DNA of 51,719 nt, from contig CAYNFR010000025.1 of assembly GCA_964396595.1 (NCBI GenBank), positions 1 through 51,719 on the forward strand. Reading direction: 5' to 3'. Source of the stretch: CAYNFR01 sp964396595 (GTDB lineage Bacteria; Bacteroidota; Bacteroidia; Chitinophagales; Saprospiraceae). Positions 51,485 through 51,719 of the stretch are shown here, piece by piece (the first letter of the stretch is position 1; each line of letters starts with the position of its first letter). A program made the position numbers and the translations under genes. The notes beneath the pieces are model-generated. The model was not told the DNA's origin, did not search any database, and saw only the letters and a list, made by a program, of their open reading frames with translations.

Positions 51485-51583
51485 ATGGATATGGGTTTGT
51501 TTAAGTTCGTGACGATTACTTTTATTGGTGTCATTTTCTTATTTGGCCGTCGGCCAAAATACTTGAAAAATCAACGGACATAA
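51485..51583 (+). other. Possible 32-codon membrane peptide frame at the window end
   Basis: A short frame from ATG 51485 to TAA gives MDMGLFKFVTITFIGVIFLF followed by a basic tail. It has one hydrophobic helix but no promoter box, no conserved match I know and no neighbour to support it. It contains the 17-nt palindrome TTTGGCCG-T-CGGCCAAA (51542-51558). The remaining bases to the window end show no gene. Confidence 0.15.
51542..51558. repeat. 8-bp-arm palindrome
   Basis: TTTGGCCG (51542-51549), one central T, CGGCCAAA (51551-51558): perfect dyad symmetry. With a 1-nt centre it cannot form an ordinary hairpin, so it reads more like a dimeric protein-binding site than a terminator; no gene start is close enough to assign it. 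Confidence 0.5.
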
Positions 51584-51719
51584 TTTAGGGAAATCCTGAA
51601 TAATAGACGATTACGATATACTTTATTAAAGCTTGATAAACTATCATCCAGTTCCTTTTTTAGACAGATCTGATGACGAGCTTAAAGCTTATTTTCAATC
51701 CCTTAGGGAGACTATATCT

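Noticed and set aside
1..51719. Defence island, prophage, insertion sequence or tRNA-linked integration
   Set aside because: No transposase, integrase, phage, toxin-antitoxin, restriction or tRNA signature could be supported; the helicase-nuclease is better explained by DNA repair.

Overview
The window looks like a chromosomal segment from a member of the Bacteroidota, most likely a gliding, T9SS-bearing lineage of the Saprospirales/Lewinella type. The phylum call rests on: two TonB-dependent receptors with carboxypeptidase-like N-domains, a GLPGLI protein, T9SS sorting domains of both type A and type B, DUF2480, DUF2461 and YtxJ-type proteins, a RicT/PSP1 protein, lipoproteins with an acidic export signal (CGDDDD), TAnnTTTG promoter boxes and no Shine-Dalgarno sequences. 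The order-level call is inference. No tRNA, rRNA, CRISPR array, transposase, integrase or phage gene was found; this is mostly housekeeping sequence with a few accessory pieces.

Left part (1-11 kb): the start of a secreted protein cut by the window edge, an AGCS sodium/amino-acid symporter, a YtxJ bacilliredoxin meeting a DUF2480 gene tail to tail, scpB, the proline genes proA-proB (overlapping), an aldehyde dehydrogenase, and a large UvrD-type helicase fused to an iron-sulfur PD-(D/E)XK nuclease.

Middle (11-27.8 kb): a YhhN membrane protein, a TonB-type outer-membrane barrel paired with a GLPGLI protein, a PLP decarboxylase, a large type-B T9SS cell-surface protein followed closely by riboflavin synthase, a DJ-1/PfpI protein, then a reverse-strand operon of ECF sigma factor, membrane anti-sigma-like protein and secreted beta-repeat protein with a plausible ECF promoter. 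Next come a helical-repeat protein, a periplasmic VanX-like dipeptidase, DUF2461 and two small proteins.

Right part (27.9-51.7 kb): a holB-ricT-lpdA run, queD, a two-type tandem repeat, a nitrilase-family amidase, a miniature T9SS type-A protein that is almost only the sorting domain, a two-gene redox module (FAD/NAD(P) oxidoreductase plus NapH/NosR-like membrane iron-sulfur protein), an aminotransferase, a polysaccharide deacetylase, yjdM, a translation cluster (gltX, small protein, glycyl-tRNA synthetase, rpsU with a clear promoter and terminator), a lipoprotein, a truncated DUF5362-like gene, a second TonB receptor with a surface-lipoprotein partner ended by a strong terminator, another lipoprotein, and a membrane-protein pseudogene carrying a frameshift and a nonsense codon.

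The best candidates for poorly described biology are the FAD/NapH-like redox pair, the TonB receptor plus beta-helix-like lipoprotein pair, and the orphan T9SS sorting-domain protein. None is proven to be a new system from sequence alone.
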